Assembly: GCA_038380795.1 (NCBI GenBank)
Contig: CM076266.1
Span: forward strand, 37,399,425 to 37,463,424
Length of the DNA stretch: 64,000 nt
Direction: 5' to 3'
Source: Pyrocephalus nanus
Taxonomy: Eukaryota; Chordata; Aves; Passeriformes; Tyrannidae
Positions 50,601-63,700 of the stretch are shown piece by piece (the stretch's first letter is position 1; each line of letters opens with the position of its first letter). The translations under genes were made by a program, and so were the position numbers. A model generated the notes under the pieces. That model was not told the DNA's origin and searched no databases. It worked only from the letters and a program-made list of their open reading frames with translations.

Positions 50601-53600
50601 GGCTGTGAGTGTGAACCTTCTGCGTGCCTCAATCCTGCGGATTCGATGCACAAGCAACACAGGGTCTCACCCCAGCTTTGCAGCAGGGTGGGGGCTTTCA
50701 GCAAGAGAGGTGTTCAGGTTGTGCACAGCACATCTTGCACGGCACCCTTTTTGAGATGCAGGCATGCATCTCCCATCCTTCAGCCCGGGGTATAGACAGC
50801 TGCACACAGCCTCTGGCACACACTTTTCTTCACATGCCTCACGTGTGTTGCTGGGCCACACATTCCACATCTTCTTTTTCCACACTGTGTGCAGGTGAAG
50901 GAAGGAAATAACGCAACCAATGGCAACATTTCGACTTCACCTAATAAAAATAAATCACAGCAGCTTTTCCATCTAAATTAGGGTGCTTATTAACTTTTGG
51001 GACCTTAAAAATTCAAGTTACACACATGCAACTTTTGTAGCACTACCTATAACTGCTGCAATTAATGTACATGAATAAAATCAGACAAATCTATGATAAC
51101 TGTAAAGTTAAAAAATTGCTCAGGTCTGAATTTTTTTTGTCTGTTATCAATAGCCTAATTTATTGCAACTTTGTGACCTCTTTGAAGAAACAAGGATTAT
51201 AAATACAAGCAAACACTAATATTGATATGTCAGCATTAGTTCTGATATTATTAACAATAGGCATTATGCAGCAGAAAAGGGGTCTGAATTTTAATAGACA
51301 TGTTAACAACATCTGTCAGCATTTATTGCCCTATTGTGACCACGTAAAGAGCCTTATTGGCAGAATGTGTAAGTGAGGAAATCTGCTACGCTGTTGTAGC
51401 CTGCTATTATCCTGAAATATCACTCTGCTCAGGAAAAGTGAAGGTATTCTGATTAGAAAAAGAAGTAAATAAAAACACAAAGACTTCTCCAAGCCATGTC
51501 ACATGGAAGAGAAAAAAGTAAGTTCTGCAGAAAGCCAAGATTTTCTTCCATTCCTTGATTTTTGCATAAGATACTTCTAAACAGTTCTAACTATAATTAA
51601 TAAAACTGAAGCCCACAGCAAGGAATGCAAGAACATAACAAAGAAATAAAAAGCAAACAAAAGAAATGAAACCACCCTCAGAACACAGCAACAAACTGCA
51701 TCTCCTCTCAGCAGCATTCAGAGGGAAGTACCCCATGTCCTCAGGCTCCTCGAGGAGATTTTGCAGAGCCCCAGGATCATCCTTTCTGAACCAGAAAAAC
51801 AGTTCTAACATCTAATACCAAGAAAGCATGCTCCTTTCTGTCTCTCTCTCCCCAATTTTAAACTCAGCAGTAATCTTACTGCCATACTGGTAAAAACATC
51901 AAGCAGGCTTGTTTCCTGTTTCAATGTTTTTCTTGAAGTGGGCTGCAGTAAGAATCTGATTTTCATTGGGCTATTATTATTTGCAGCTGTGCGACCTTTT
52001 TAACCCTCTTTTAAAAGTGACATTTCAGCCTTCAACCTCAAGCTGTCTAAATGTTGCAGGGTTTTCAGGCCTCTGATTAGCAGAGGAAAAAAACTGATGT
52101 GTCTAATACAGATCAGTGCACCCATCCTGCCGTTTGCACAAGTGAGTAATTACACTCTTACTAGCAACCTGTTTGTTGAAATTAATCACCTGGGCACATG
52201 CTTGCAAGACAGTTTTCTTCAGCCTAGTGTAACCAAGGTCACTGAGATTTCCAAATACAAGTACAAAATACACAGTTGCTGGCGTTAGCAGCAGTATGCA
52301 GAGACATGAGCAACAAATGAAGCATCACCTGTTTCTTAGGGTCATGGGCACAATGTTTAAAAAGTGAGAGGAGACGTGGTTAAACTCTACTTGTGAATAG
52401 TAAAGACCCCCATCAGTTTACGCAGCATTTTAAACTGCTACACATGGCTATTCAGTGCAACATTATTTATAGATAATTAGAGTATTATTAGAAATGCTAT
52501 TATGACTTGTTGATTTTGGAAGTGTGATACAGGCAGGGTTAATGCCTACAGCTGAGCAATACATACTTGCATGAGCAAAGTCAGTCTTAAATACTGTTGT
52601 GCTGAAACAGTGTATGGCGTTTTTTATCAGCCTGGGCTGTTCAGTGGAGGTGCTTGTTTTCTGAACTCGCATCATGCTTTCCACATGCACACATACAGGG
52701 CTCATTATCACAGCCCTGCCTGCTTCAGCTGCTACAAGAACAGGTCTGTCAGCATTTCCATTAGGAACCCCCTGGTTTCAGGATTAAAGCATTTCCGAAT
52801 GGTTCTGGATGCTGGAAAGCAATTTATGTCTGGAGTCCCTAAGAAGGACTTTAATATGATGCACATTTGGGCTGGGGCTTGAGCCCTCACTGGTGCTCCA
52901 GTGAAGTTCTTGTGATTGCATTTATGACATTTATATGTGGAAAAACACTTAGCTTGGGCCTTTACTCATTTGTTTTAAAAGAAGAGAACCCCATAAATCT
53001 TTAGGCAGAGCTGAGGGCTCTCAAAAAGTAGTTGATGTGTGAATTGCCTCAACAGCAAGCAGCCTTCCTTCAGTCTTTTCCCTGTGGCTGGCATCTGTGA
53101 AGTTGCTGGCCACTGGCATGCTTCAGGATCGTTTGAGAACCATATCAAAAGGATTCTTGCTTTGTGCTGCCAAACACCCCAGTTCCTTTTTAAATGGCCA
53201 CTTGGTTTGCTTATTGCCTGCCTAAACAGAATCCAGTGCTGGGAAGGCTCCCCAGCAGTACTAAGGTTTTGTCCCATATCTCTCTTACAGGTATATCCTT
53301 TCACCTTCAAATCAGCTGAGGGGGAAGAGTTTTTGATCCCCAACTCAGTATATGGCTGCTAAACCTCACTGTTCCTGTTACCAAAGAAAGCCAAATACCT
53401 GCCTTCTGGCTTTCTTTTGCTTACGCAGAGCTGCTTTCTTCTCAAGAAAGAGCAGAACTGACTGGGCATAACTAAAGAAGTTAGGGGCAAAGACAGGAAA
53501 TTTCAAAATGGAACAAGAATGAAGTTTGTAAAACTCTGGAATTAAGGAGAAGGGGAAGTAAGGGGAGGAAGAACCACAAAGGGACTGGGGGCAAGGAGCC

Positions 53601-54715
53601 ACCAGCGGAAGTGGAAAAGAGAAAGACAGTGGAAGTAAGGACTGTAAACACTGGAGAGCAGGCTGAGGAAGAGGAAGGGAGTAAAAGGATACCTCTGCAA
53701 CAGAAACTCAAAATAGAAAGAGGATGACCTACTGCCTTTCCACGTAGCAGCAGCGTGAGAGATCAGCACTGTGTATCACTCATGCAAGTATGTGGTAGAG
53801 GGTTGTCCTCTGCACTGCACGAGCTGTATCTCAAATCTAGAGGAAGTGCATGAGTCTTCACTATAGGAAACCCATCATGGATTTACTTGCTATAGTGCAA
53901 AAGGATTTGGTGTTTTACAGAAATGGCCATGGGATTAATAAGCACAGGCCACAGAAGACAAAAATGGGCATAGAAGAATAGAGGTGAAGAGTGAAGGTAA
54001 AACACAGAAAACCCAAAAAATCAACACCTGGCACTTTTGAAAAAAGTTCATGGAAGTTATCTCAGCACAGAAATATTCTATAGGAGAACTCAGGTCTTCA
54101 TGGGGCAAGATGGCTATTACTTCAACTCTGGAAAAACACTTTGAGGAATAACGTGGTTATTTTGCACTCTGTGATTGGTCAAACAGAGCCAGCCTAACCT
54201 GGATGTGGCCCAGGTTTGTAGCTCTGTAACTGTCCCCCACTGATGGCATTTGCAGAATAGCCCTAATACCTGCTCTCCCTAGTTACAAGTCTGAAATGAC
54301 ATGAGAGACCTGACTGTAACCTCAGTGACAGCACTGAGGTTTGCTTAACAGAACACGCAGCAGCAGCAGCACAAGCTGTGGCAATGCAAGGAAAAGGAAA
54401 GGCACTATTCGACAACAACATTTTGCACACCAGCAGGCAGAAAACCAGACCTGTAGCACTTCTCCATTTTCCCTAAGTGCAGTTTTTCTGCTTTCCAGTG
54501 CTGAAAATTCAACAGCTAATCCAGACCTACTGAAGCAAAACCAGTATCTGAGTCCATGGACTTGACAAATATTACATAGAATGTTGTGTGTCTATGGGTA
54601 GTCAAACAGCTTCCAAATACCATCTCAACATGAACAAATACTGTTGTTGTCCTGTATCATCAGTTGTTCAACTTACATGCTCATGTTAGGGGACCAAGTT
54701 AGATTTGAGGGTCTT

Positions 54716-54929
54716 GGAAGGGAGGGAAGGAGGAAAGGATAGAGGGAAAGGGAGGAGGAAAAAGAGGTGGAAAAAGGGGAGCAAGGGGGGAAAAGGAGAA
54801 GGAAAGGAAGGAATGGGAAGAAGTGAGTGAAGGGAAAGGAGGAAATGGGAAGAAAGGGAGGAAAGGGAAGAAAGAGAGGAAAGGGAGGAAAAGAGGAAAG
54901 GAAAGAAAGGGAGGAATGGGAGGGAAGAA
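54716..54929. repeat. 214-bp GGAA/GAAA-type polypurine tract
   Basis: Only eight of 214 bases on the plus strand are pyrimidines, and about 70 nt (54847-54916) are uninterrupted. Units resemble GGGAA, GGAAA and GAAAG. Confidence 0.95.
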
Positions 54930-55830
54930 CAGGCTATGTTAAAGTAAAATTCAAAGGCTCAAATGCTTTAATTGTCTGCTACAAAAGGACTCTCCATTAT
55001 TTTAAAGCTTCAACACTCAGACTTCCTTGATCGGATGCATGTACGTGGTGATATATCTGTCCTTATTTAGGTCACTGTCCATCTCACAAATTGTTCTGCT
55101 CAAAGGGAGGTGGAGGAACTGCAAAACAACTGCAATAACACAAGTGGCAGGAATCTTGCTTCAAGAGGCAACCACTAACATCTATCATTTTAAAGGAAAA
55201 ACATATTTGCTCTGTTCTTTATGAGCAAGTCTTGGCTTCTCCCTCTACAGGACAGAGTCCCTCGGGGCACAGCATGTGCACAAAGAAGTTAAAACCACCA
55301 TTAGCTGAAATCAATATTTACTACCAAATTCTTGAAAGATTTAAAGGAGAAGATACATGCAAGGAACACCATTTTAGGCTCTTACAGTCATTATTAACAT
55401 GGATCTGATAGCACCCGCTCTCCCTCACTACTAATTATTTTGGGTTACACACTTAACAACACTTCAGTGTGATATTTGATTATCTACAAAATTACTAATA
55501 ATATAAGAATGGTCTGCTTAAAATTGTATCTAGTTATTTTCCAGGCAAAGGGATGAAAAGAACAGAAAATGCTTAGCCTGTCAGAAAGTCTGCTCCAATA
55601 TTCACTCATCTCCAAAAGGGTAACTGTATTAAGTGAGGTGGGTTGCCTGTATTCTACAAACCCCTCCACAATCACAGCCCAGTTCCCAGAGCTCTAGCAC
55701 TCACTGTGCTTCATGTCAGTGGTTCCTAAGCCAAGAGCATTATTGTGGGTGTATGAAAAAAAAAAAAAACAAAGAGTCTTCAGATCAACTTTACAAGTTA
55801 AGATGGTTCATCATGCCTATTGCTGTGAAA

Positions 55831-55831
<1 letters not shown>

Positions 55832-55870
<39 letters not shown>
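55832..55870. repeat. 39-nt A homopolymer
   Basis: The longest homopolymer in the window, with a smaller A run about 60 bp upstream (55759-55773). Confidence 0.95.
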
Positions 55871-55871
<1 letters not shown>

Positions 55872-57455
55872 ACAAAAAACCCACACCTACTTCAAGGAAA
55901 AAATTCAAGCGTTATGCACTGGAGAAGATCTCCAGGAAGCCTGCAAAGGGCAGAAAAGGCAACTGCAACTGTGGCGAGAGATGAAGCCCATGAAGCAGAG
56001 AGTGTCAATGATGAACTCCCAGTAACATCTGGTTACAAATAAGCTAATCTTTTGGGACTTTCCAATGTTGGCAGATAAGTATGTTGTCTGTCCCTTCAAA
56101 GGCTGACCTCATTTCTATCCTTGGGTTAATGGCATGCAAAGCTCTCTGCTACACTTACTTTTTCACTCTTCCCCCCACCCCCAACAGTTATTATTAAACA
56201 ACAAACAACTTTGCCTATTGTTGTCGTTTGCATACAATTTAATTAAGAGTTTTCCCTCCAGGAATAATATTGACTGAAGGTTTTGAAGGGTTGTTTTGGT
56301 TTTTAAGTGTACTGTAAGTGCAGTATGCTAATTGCTTTGGTTTACGATACACAAATAGATAAAAGAATTCACCTACCTTGCATGCAAATAAACACTTGGA
56401 TTTGCAAAGGGAAGGAAGAAAAAAAAAAAGAAAGCATAAAAGATATCCTGGGGGAAACAACAACACAAGGCTGCTTAGCTGACTTTCATACCAGAAGCAG
56501 TTAGGGGCTTTAACACAAGCTTTGAAAATTTTGCCAGCCCAAATTTTCCTTCTCGTTATTATATAAAATAATCCCAAAACCAGAACTCTGCAAACAAACT
56601 TTAATATCTTATGGATAAAACTCTGCAATTCTGTATACTTAAAGTAATTTTAAATTAAGATCAATCTCACTTTTTACTTTTTTTTTCTTTAGAGTTAACA
56701 TACAAGGCAGTTTAAAATTTTCATTACATAGAAAAATGAGGGCATTAATAAATCAGCTACGAGCTATTAATTATTAACTTTCACTAATTTTTAATTACCA
56801 TTTCTAAAGATTTTTGTTGTTACTGTTGTGAACTTCTCTCTGCAAAATGACAAAAAAAAAAAAAAAATCCTGAATCAAATTTTCAATGTTCACTGTTCTA
56901 AGATAAAATCCTTTGGGGTAACAAATCTCTTCTGAGACATTGGCAGCCCACAAGCCCCCTCAGGCAGTACTCAGCACCAGAGTCTTGGACATTAAAAACT
57001 AAATGCTGCTCTTTTCAGCCCTGACAAATCAAGGGCAGGCTGATTTGCAATGCTTAAAACTTTGTGAAGGTACAGGCAACCTCCAGTGCATACACCTTAT
57101 CATGTTTCTCACCATCATATAACTAGTTTTACTAAGAGCTATGCAACAACTTATTTCGTGTAAGTTTCATTTGGATTCAGGTTTATCTGTATGTTTTTAG
57201 GAATACAAGGAAGGAAACATCTTGTGTTAAAATGCCTTCATAAAATAAGAGGTTTTGAATTCTGAAACTGGGTTAAAAAGCTGTTTCCAAATCATTCATT
57301 GCATTGAATAAATACAGCACAGCCCAATTAGACTTTAAAAGGGCAGTATGCAAATAAAGCAGTAAAAAAAAGAATTGCTTGAACTAATAACTTGAAAAAA
57401 AATACACAGTCAAAGAAGCTGCAGATATTAAAAGAAGAGTTTATATTTTTATCAA

Positions 57456-57737
57456 ATCACAGAATAATTTGAGTCAGGAGGGATCTCTAAAGGTCATCTA
57501 GTCTGAATCCCTTCAATGAGCAGGGACATCTTCAGCTAGATCAGATTGCTCAGAGCCCTATACCGAATGTGACCAGGGATGGAGCATCCATCTCCTCTCT
57601 GGGTGACTTTTTCCAGTGTTTTATCACCCTCATTGTAAAAAGCTTTGTCCTTATCCTACTGTAGATCAATCCTTCTTCAGATTAAAGCCATTAAGCCTTG
57701 TCCTATCACAACAGGCCCTTCTAAAAGGGTTGTCCCT
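57456..57737 (-). mobile_element. CR1 LINE fragment, 3' end, 5'-truncated
   Basis: On the plus strand this reads as the reverse complement of a CR1 3' end. A degenerate terminal repeat (atcacagaata) is followed by recognisable CR1 blocks: catctagtctgaatccc, caatgagcagggacatctt, gatcagattgctcagagccc, accctcattgtaaaaagc and ccttgtcctatcacaacagg. Similarity fades after about 57737. CR1 is the dominant non-LTR retrotransposon of birds, and copies are usually 5'-truncated as here. Many substitutions against the remembered consensus suggest an old copy. The orientation is the same as CREB5. Confidence 0.9.
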
Positions 57738-60700
57738 GTAAGTGGTGGCCCACTTACATATTACAACCAGCTCCTTACAGAGATTTCCAGCTTAACAACA
57801 CAGTTAGAACCATGGACTAAGAGAAGAGTTCACAGTAGTTAATGAAAACCTTTTTGGGGAGTCAGGGCAGGTATTTCAGACTCAGTCTCCTGGAGTACCT
57901 GAAGCAACATCAGTAATCGCAGGAAATATCCCATGCCAGTATTATTAACAAGCAAAGCCCTGCTGCAGGCACAGCCATTCCCAGGGCTCTGAAATCAGTC
58001 ACTACCAAGTCCTAGCACCAAAAACACCAGGAGAGGCAAGCAATGCCCAGGGCAGACAGCATCAGCAGAGCAGCCCCTTTCTTCCCTGCCATGACACAGG
58101 TCAACAGCACAGAGTACTCTGCTGCACTTCCTTCCAGCTTGCACCGGACTGAAAGGCTGAGGACCATCTGCCTCAGCAATTCAGGTACCTGACTTGGAAG
58201 GAGAACAGAACAGCCCATGAACTGCTTGGCAGACATCCAAAACAAAACAAAAACTCCAAACCATTCTGTGCTGCTCCCCCTGCCCTCCTACACCCCAGCT
58301 TGGCTCCAGCTTCCCAGTCTGCTCTGGATGTGTCCATAACCCTTGGGTCAAGCTTCTCAACCTTTGAAGGACTGGACCCAAGAGAGGAGCTAACTTTGAT
58401 GAGAATCCAACACAGGTCTTCAAAGGCTTTTTTTGCAAATATATGCTTGCTGACCACAAAAGCAGTGATCCCTATCCTCTCCTTGGGCAAAAACAAGAGT
58501 GCCTCAGAGGTACTCCTGAGGGTCAGAGGTGCTTCTCCAGTCCCCAGCACTAATATATTTAGTCCCCTGCAAATACATTTGCTGCACGTGAGACAAGGAA
58601 GTCTGCCTTCCTCTCCATACCCAAAAGAGCAGCTCAAACATCAGCTTCTCAGAGAAGCTCCAGGGTAGACAGGGATGTGCCAGTGCCCTGTTCCCTGGTT
58701 GGGGAGGTGGGATGAGCGCTACCCTGACACCCCACGAGCCCCCTGTAGCTCTAACCTCCACAGAGTCCCCCAGAGTCCACAGTGCCTGTCATACAGTTTT
58801 TCTGGTGGTCTCCATTGGAGGGAGCTACGTGAGTGAAGGCACAGCTCACGGCACACAGCCAAGGCTGCTCAGCTGCTACTCCCTTGGGAGCACTCCCACA
58901 CCAACACAGATCATGGCTGGATTTAGGGCTCTCTAACAAACCTAGGCAGGTCCAGCCTGTATACCTGTATACTTCTGCCTAGTCAGACCTCAATCTCTGC
59001 CTCAAGGAATGAGTGGTTTGGGATACAGAAGGGACATAAATGCAGCCATCACTCAACTACCACTTGACAAGCAGGGGACACATGGCATGGGCTGCCACTC
59101 TGCTCTCAACCAACACAGCAACCACAAAGCGAACAGTTACCAGTGCTTGGGCAGGGGGATGAGCCTGCTTTCCAGAATCAATTGAAACAGCGTCTATCAT
59201 TAGGCAAATGCCGCTGCAAACTATGGGAGACTCTTCCAGCAGCAGAGAGAGAGTTCTGCACTCCAGGAGTGCACAGGAATGTGGGGTAGGTGGGAGTGTT
59301 AAAGGGACATTCTTTTCCCTCCGAAAGGGATGCAAGTACCCCTCAGCAATAAAAGTTTAACAAAACTCGTATCAGAAGACTTCTGTATCACACTAAAAAA
59401 AAATCAGCCTTTCTGGCTCATTGGTTGTTGCCTCCATAAAGGGGGCAATACATCAAAATGAAGCAATTCCTAGTCGATGAATAGCCACAAATTTCTGGCA
59501 GTGATCAATCCATAACTACAAACAAGAATATTAAAAACTGACACATATGAAAAAAAATACTTTTCCTAAAAAGAAGGAGGAAAAGTGAGGAGTAACTCTC
59601 AGTAGACTGTACATTCACAATCTGTGAACAACTCACAGCAACTTTTACCATACTGCAAGTGTAAAGCAGTGAAATTCAAACATCTCTAAAAACCGCAGAT
59701 TTGTAACTTGTGCTTATGTAAATACACAGCTTTCAAGCCTCAGCCATCCTGGCCATAGCTCTTCTGGGAAAAATGAAAAAATCTTGGCTAAGATTTTCAA
59801 GAGCAAGTGGTGATACTGAGCGCCTCCAGTTTTTATGTGTCCAATCAGAAATACTTTAAAAGTCTTCATTTTCAATTCTTGCTGCACACACCCTCTTTCA
59901 ATCATATCCCTTTAGGGAATATTTATCTTAAAAAGTAAGTAAATATGGAAAAGTCAAAAGCATACACATTATTCTGTTCATTCTTCTCTCAGTAGTCTCT
60001 CTGACATGGAGATGTAATTCTATGCCAAAATTATAGACAAGAGGCTAAAGAACACACATTTAAAGACTGATTTTAATTCTTTTTAAAAGAGCTGAAAGAT
60101 GCTCACAGTTATAATTGACTGCAATGAGCTTTAAATATATTTTATCTGTAGTTTCATCTAAAAAATTCTAGCTTACATGGTCTATCCCAAGTCATGCAAA
60201 TTTGGTGGTAAATCCAGGAAATAAATACACATATATTTATAGTTACAATATACTGATTAACTTCGAGATCATTATTTTGGGAATGGACTGCATAGACTGA
60301 TCTGGCTTTTTGCATTTTTAATTAATATAATTTATCTAATTTTGAACTAGGGTGCAGAGTTATTACTAACGAATACTTTGTATGAGAACTTAAAATAGAA
60401 TTAAAAAAAATTAAAAAGCTATCTTAACATATAATTGTCTCAGTTTCTAAAAAGAGAATTTAATATATAAGCTACTTTGAAAGTCTAGCAAGCATATGAA
60501 TACATAATTCCTTTTCCTTCCCTTGCAGGAACAGAAGACCACTCCGATTTTTTCCAGAACAGTGAACAAAATAGACTTATTATGAAAATAACCTGAATGT
60601 AAGCACTCACATTCCCTGATAATATAGATACTATAATCCATTACAGAAAAAACCCAAAGAGCATTCAGAATCACTATCCTTAATCTGTCTGTACAGCACA

Positions 60701-63700
60701 TGTTATGAATGCCTTCTATCAACTGGCCAGATCCATCTATATTTTACAGTACCTCTGCTATAGAGGTAACATAATCAGAAAATAAAGGCATAATTAAGGT
60801 GGCAAAATTCCAGCAAAGGCAGATTTCACAGGCTAGTAGTATCACTGGCTGCCTCCAATAAAATGATTACAAATCCAGGCCTCGGTGTCTGGAATGGCAG
60901 TGCACTTTGATCCTAAGTGCGTGATGGATCCTCCCACTGTACTGTCTGCCTCTGATCAGGCTCCTGAGGAGGATTGGGGGTTATTCTCAGAAAACTGTAT
61001 TACTGCAGGATACTCCTTTCCAAGTATATGCTAACAGTATGAAGGCCATTAGGTCTGTATACTCTAGCTGTCATAATTGTTTGTGACATAGTTTCCAACA
61101 TTTTTATGGGTAAGGCTCAGTTTTCTTCACAGAGGTAGCTTTTTTTCTGGACAGCTACAGATACTGACTAATGCTTTTGCATTTATCAATGCCATAAATA
61201 GCTTTTTGAATATTAATAATGCTAGATTTTCTTTCAAGAAATTTAGCAGCAATTATAAATAAGTTCTATTATCTTCTCATGTCAAAACAGGCAAAGAAAA
61301 TCTTTAACATGCATTTTGGTTGGATCATCAAAATAATACTATTTTTTGCATAATTCTGAAGAACAAAAAATATTTGGAGGGCATCAAGAACAAACAGGAC
61401 TGTCATGAATCTCCTTCCAAGGACTACAGTTTATCTCCTCTGGCAAATTCCTATGCTACACTTCCCTCCTTCTTCCTGGTGTTCTCCTGTCTCAAATACT
61501 CCCTTGATCTGAAATGAAGAAGCCTCTGATCTTGGACCATTCACTTTGCATTTACCTACATAACAGTTTATTTTATGCATTTTTCTATTACTTCATAGAA
61601 TTCATTTGCCTGTAGTACACGATGTGTTATGAACTTTTTGTTGTTACAGTATTTTAAAAAATTAGGTCCTTCTCTGAGGCACTCTGATACTACACCAACA
61701 CCTTTGGTGTTGTCTTTTCTGGGCTGTAGGCCTAAGATGTTATCTCCTTTGTGTAAGCAATGGTAAGAAAAGAAGCAGCAAAATATCCCAAGTCATGTAA
61801 GAACATCTGGGCTAACTAACCAATCTAAAATACAAGGATTTCTTCTGGTGTCACATCACAAATAACAAAAAACATATGTGGAGATACAGGCTGCACCTTC
61901 TACTTGAAGTTAACCTGAAAAAATTCACTGAGTGTTACCTAGGCTATAACAAACATAAAAGAGCGAAGATCAATATGCTGAAAGCTTATTTCATTTCAGT
62001 CATTTGTGAGAAGCATTCACAGACTGTCTTGTTTCCAGCAACAGTGTTCAGCTCTAAGAAGACTCTACATTTTTCTTTATAGAGGTACAAGTAAGCAAAT
62101 TATTCAATTTAGCAAGTAAGTATCAGAGCAAAATAAAATACAAAAAAAAAATTCAGTCATTTTAGTCCTTCACACTAACAAGAAATTAAAGGAATGTACT
62201 TCATATTTTCAAGGAACTTCTTACTATCTTCTTTTCTTTATAGCTTTCTCTGGCAATCTCATTCCCATTCTCATATTTTCCTACTGAAAAAAGAAAAAGG
62301 AAAAGAAACTGAAACCACAATGAAAACATATTCTGGAGAGGGTGTTTGCGTCACAGAATTCAGGGAATTTGGGGGGGGGAAAGAATTATGGGATTTTTTG
62401 GGTTTCATGCTCAGTGCAGTTTTCAGGGAATTTACAGTTCCAGATCAGCTCTTCTGTTCATGCACATGACATGACTGACTACAAAATCCATTTCACAGGA
62501 ATTGATAGAGCAGAATTAGTGAGGGCATCAAAACTTCCAGATGGAGAACACAGGACTCAAACAGTCAAACCTCATGGTGGTGAAGATTCTTATTTCAAGA
62601 GAGGTCAAGTCCTTTTCACTACTGAATATGACTCCATATTTGGGAAGCAGGTAGGGGTAAGAAAAGAAAATCAGACTACATACATGCTGGGAAAGATGCT
62701 TTCTTGCCTTCATCCCTTTTCACAAAGTCTGTATATCTTGTGTTTTTTGATGGAAGGCTTTAATTGCATGATAAATTGTATTTGGTAAAACAATTCTTTC
62801 CAATTTAAATCAAATAATTTTTGGAAGGCTTTACCAGAACAGTTCTGCCTGCAGATCTACCATAAGTGAGTCTGTGTAGCAAGGCTAGTTCAGGCACTCA
62901 CTGAAGGAGCATGAATGTGAAAATGCATATCCACCATGGACTGTGATTTTACAGCAGCTTTTTAAGCAGCATGGCTAGAATATTGCAAGACTACTTATTT
63001 TGGTGTGTGAAAATCCCTTTGGTGTTTTCCAGTTAATAAGGATGAAAGGAGAAAGGAGAAAAAAAAAAAAGAGAGAGAACAGAACATGGGAAAAAATTAT
63101 AGGGCTGCATAGGCAGCCTCGAAGGAACATGGATTGAACAGCCTTTGAAGTACCCAATTCTAAAATGAGATCATATGAGAATTTTTTAAAGCAATAAAAT
63201 TGAAGCCTCAGAAACAAGTGTAAGTTACAGCCTGAAGTGCTTTATCACAGCTCTGTGAACCCTCTTCCATAAACCTGAGTTGTTTTAAAAGTTCATTTAC
63301 TTCAAGGCAAAAATTGAACTGATTGTGTGGGGATGAAAGGGCAGGAGGGACCTATAGTTTCCCAGAAGTGTGTTGGTAAACAAGGTATGCATCTCATGAC
63401 ATCAAAGTCATCAGAGAAGAAGAACTGTCTCCTGCCAGCCTGCAATGAGGCGTTTTTCACTTGGGGATAAAAACAAATACCAGTGCCTTATGTGCTGCTT
63501 TAACAAAACTCCTACCCTCTGGAGAGCAAAGCCTTCAATTTAATAACATGCCTACAGGTATGCAAAATCACAAACTAACTTCTAACTCTGGACTCAGAAA
63601 TTATGCCTGGGCTAATGCTGTGCCACACAAAATACCCAAACATATTCTGAGGGAATGTGTCTGTTCACACAGCACAATGCAGAGCTGGGCAGAGATAACC

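Noticed and set aside
55633..56042. Two overlapping plus-strand frames of 109 and 130 codons containing long lysine runs
   Set aside because: They are open only because they run through the 39-nt A homopolymer.
58173..58637. 154-codon open frame on the minus strand
   Set aside because: It is the longest frame in the window but has no domain, no splice or codon-use support, and a length within chance for 128 kb of six-frame search space in a GC-richer patch.
59430..59460. CTCF-like cataaagggggcaata
   Set aside because: Spacing between CCA and AGGGGGC is one base too long for the core motif.
62342..62788. 148-codon open frame on the plus strand
   Set aside because: The translation is unlike any family I know, it runs through simple sequence (a G run), and its length is compatible with chance.
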